Shown here piece after piece: positions 31,706-31,864 of a stretch of 31,864 nt of DNA (within the stretch, counting starts at the first letter, position 1; every line of letters begins with the position of its first letter). The notes under the pieces were generated by a model. It made no database searches and had not been told where the DNA came from. It was given only the letters and a program-made list of their open reading frames with translations. Source of the stretch: Phallusia fumigata (taxonomy: Eukaryota > Chordata > Ascidiacea > Phlebobranchia > Ascidiidae). Location: positions 1 to 31,864 of the forward strand of contig QXVZ01032806.1 in the NCBI GenBank assembly GCA_008931825.1. The letters are read 5' to 3'. The position numbers and the translations under genes were made by a program.

Positions 31706-31864
31706 TCCCACGCAACTCGATTTTGTACCCAAGATTTTCATTATAAATCTGCCTAACACATGTGTTACAAAAATAACAGTCTCACTGCTTTATCGAATAT
31801 GGTAAAACCTCAATCTTTGAAATCCTAATTACTGAACTTCAAAGCTCGCACAAACACCAACCAA

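Noticed and set aside
1-31864. CRISPR array, operon or prokaryotic element
   Set aside because: Repeat units are not separated by unique spacers, genes are spliced, and there is no prokaryotic gene organisation.

Overview
The window looks like invertebrate chordate nuclear DNA, most probably a Ciona-type tunicate. Supporting signs are an AT-rich sequence, short introns (one of 62 nt), a spliced immune-receptor gene, a dispersed 129-bp minisatellite, tRNA-derived and hAT-type short mobile elements, and one place where two diverged haplotypes seem to have been laid end to end around a single N. No prokaryotic feature is present. The species call is inference; no search was possible.

The main gene is on the minus strand, from 17041 down to at least 9386. 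It is a NOD-like receptor (NLR) that I rebuilt exon by exon from splice sites and reading phase. A single 2256-nt exon carries a Pro/Asp-rich repeat of 12 units of 13 residues, followed by an NACHT ATPase. Then come three leucine-rich-repeat (LRR) exons (162, 162 and 168 nt), three exons that form a ZU5 domain, and two that form a UPA-like domain. Two very small candidate exons follow. All junctions agree in phase and give about 1219 codons. The order NACHT-LRR-ZU5-UPA is the order in vertebrate NLRP1, whose ZU5-UPA unit is the self-cleaving FIIND. The ZU5 here ends in His-Phe-Thr-Trp, where PIDD1 has His-Phe-Ser-Trp and cleaves itself. This is the most interesting point in the window.

Upstream of this gene (21.2-24.5 kb) lie three broken copies of its first LRR exon, in the same orientation and with copied intron sequence. 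They are the remains of local duplication or of a neighbouring NLR. Further on (27.5-28.7 kb, minus strand) are two exon-sized pieces that resemble SLC5 sodium-coupled solute transporters, one intact and one with a broken frame. At 31.4-31.7 kb a 52-nt candidate exon appears twice in the haplotype duplication.

The first 9 kb hold no gene I can support, only repeats and one doubtful short reading frame. Repeats are abundant: 129-bp-type arrays at 3.1-3.5 and 29.3-29.75 kb, diverged tandem units at 5.0-5.4 kb, a GGAA(C/T)GGA-type array at 5.6-5.8 kb, a 64-bp array at 17.45-18.0 kb just upstream of the NLR start, a hAT-type MITE at 9131-9255, a possible TTAA-flanked element at 12645-13326, and a tRNA-derived SINE head near 28.1 kb. 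Exact 281-bp copies around the N at 13868 are almost certainly an assembly overlap.
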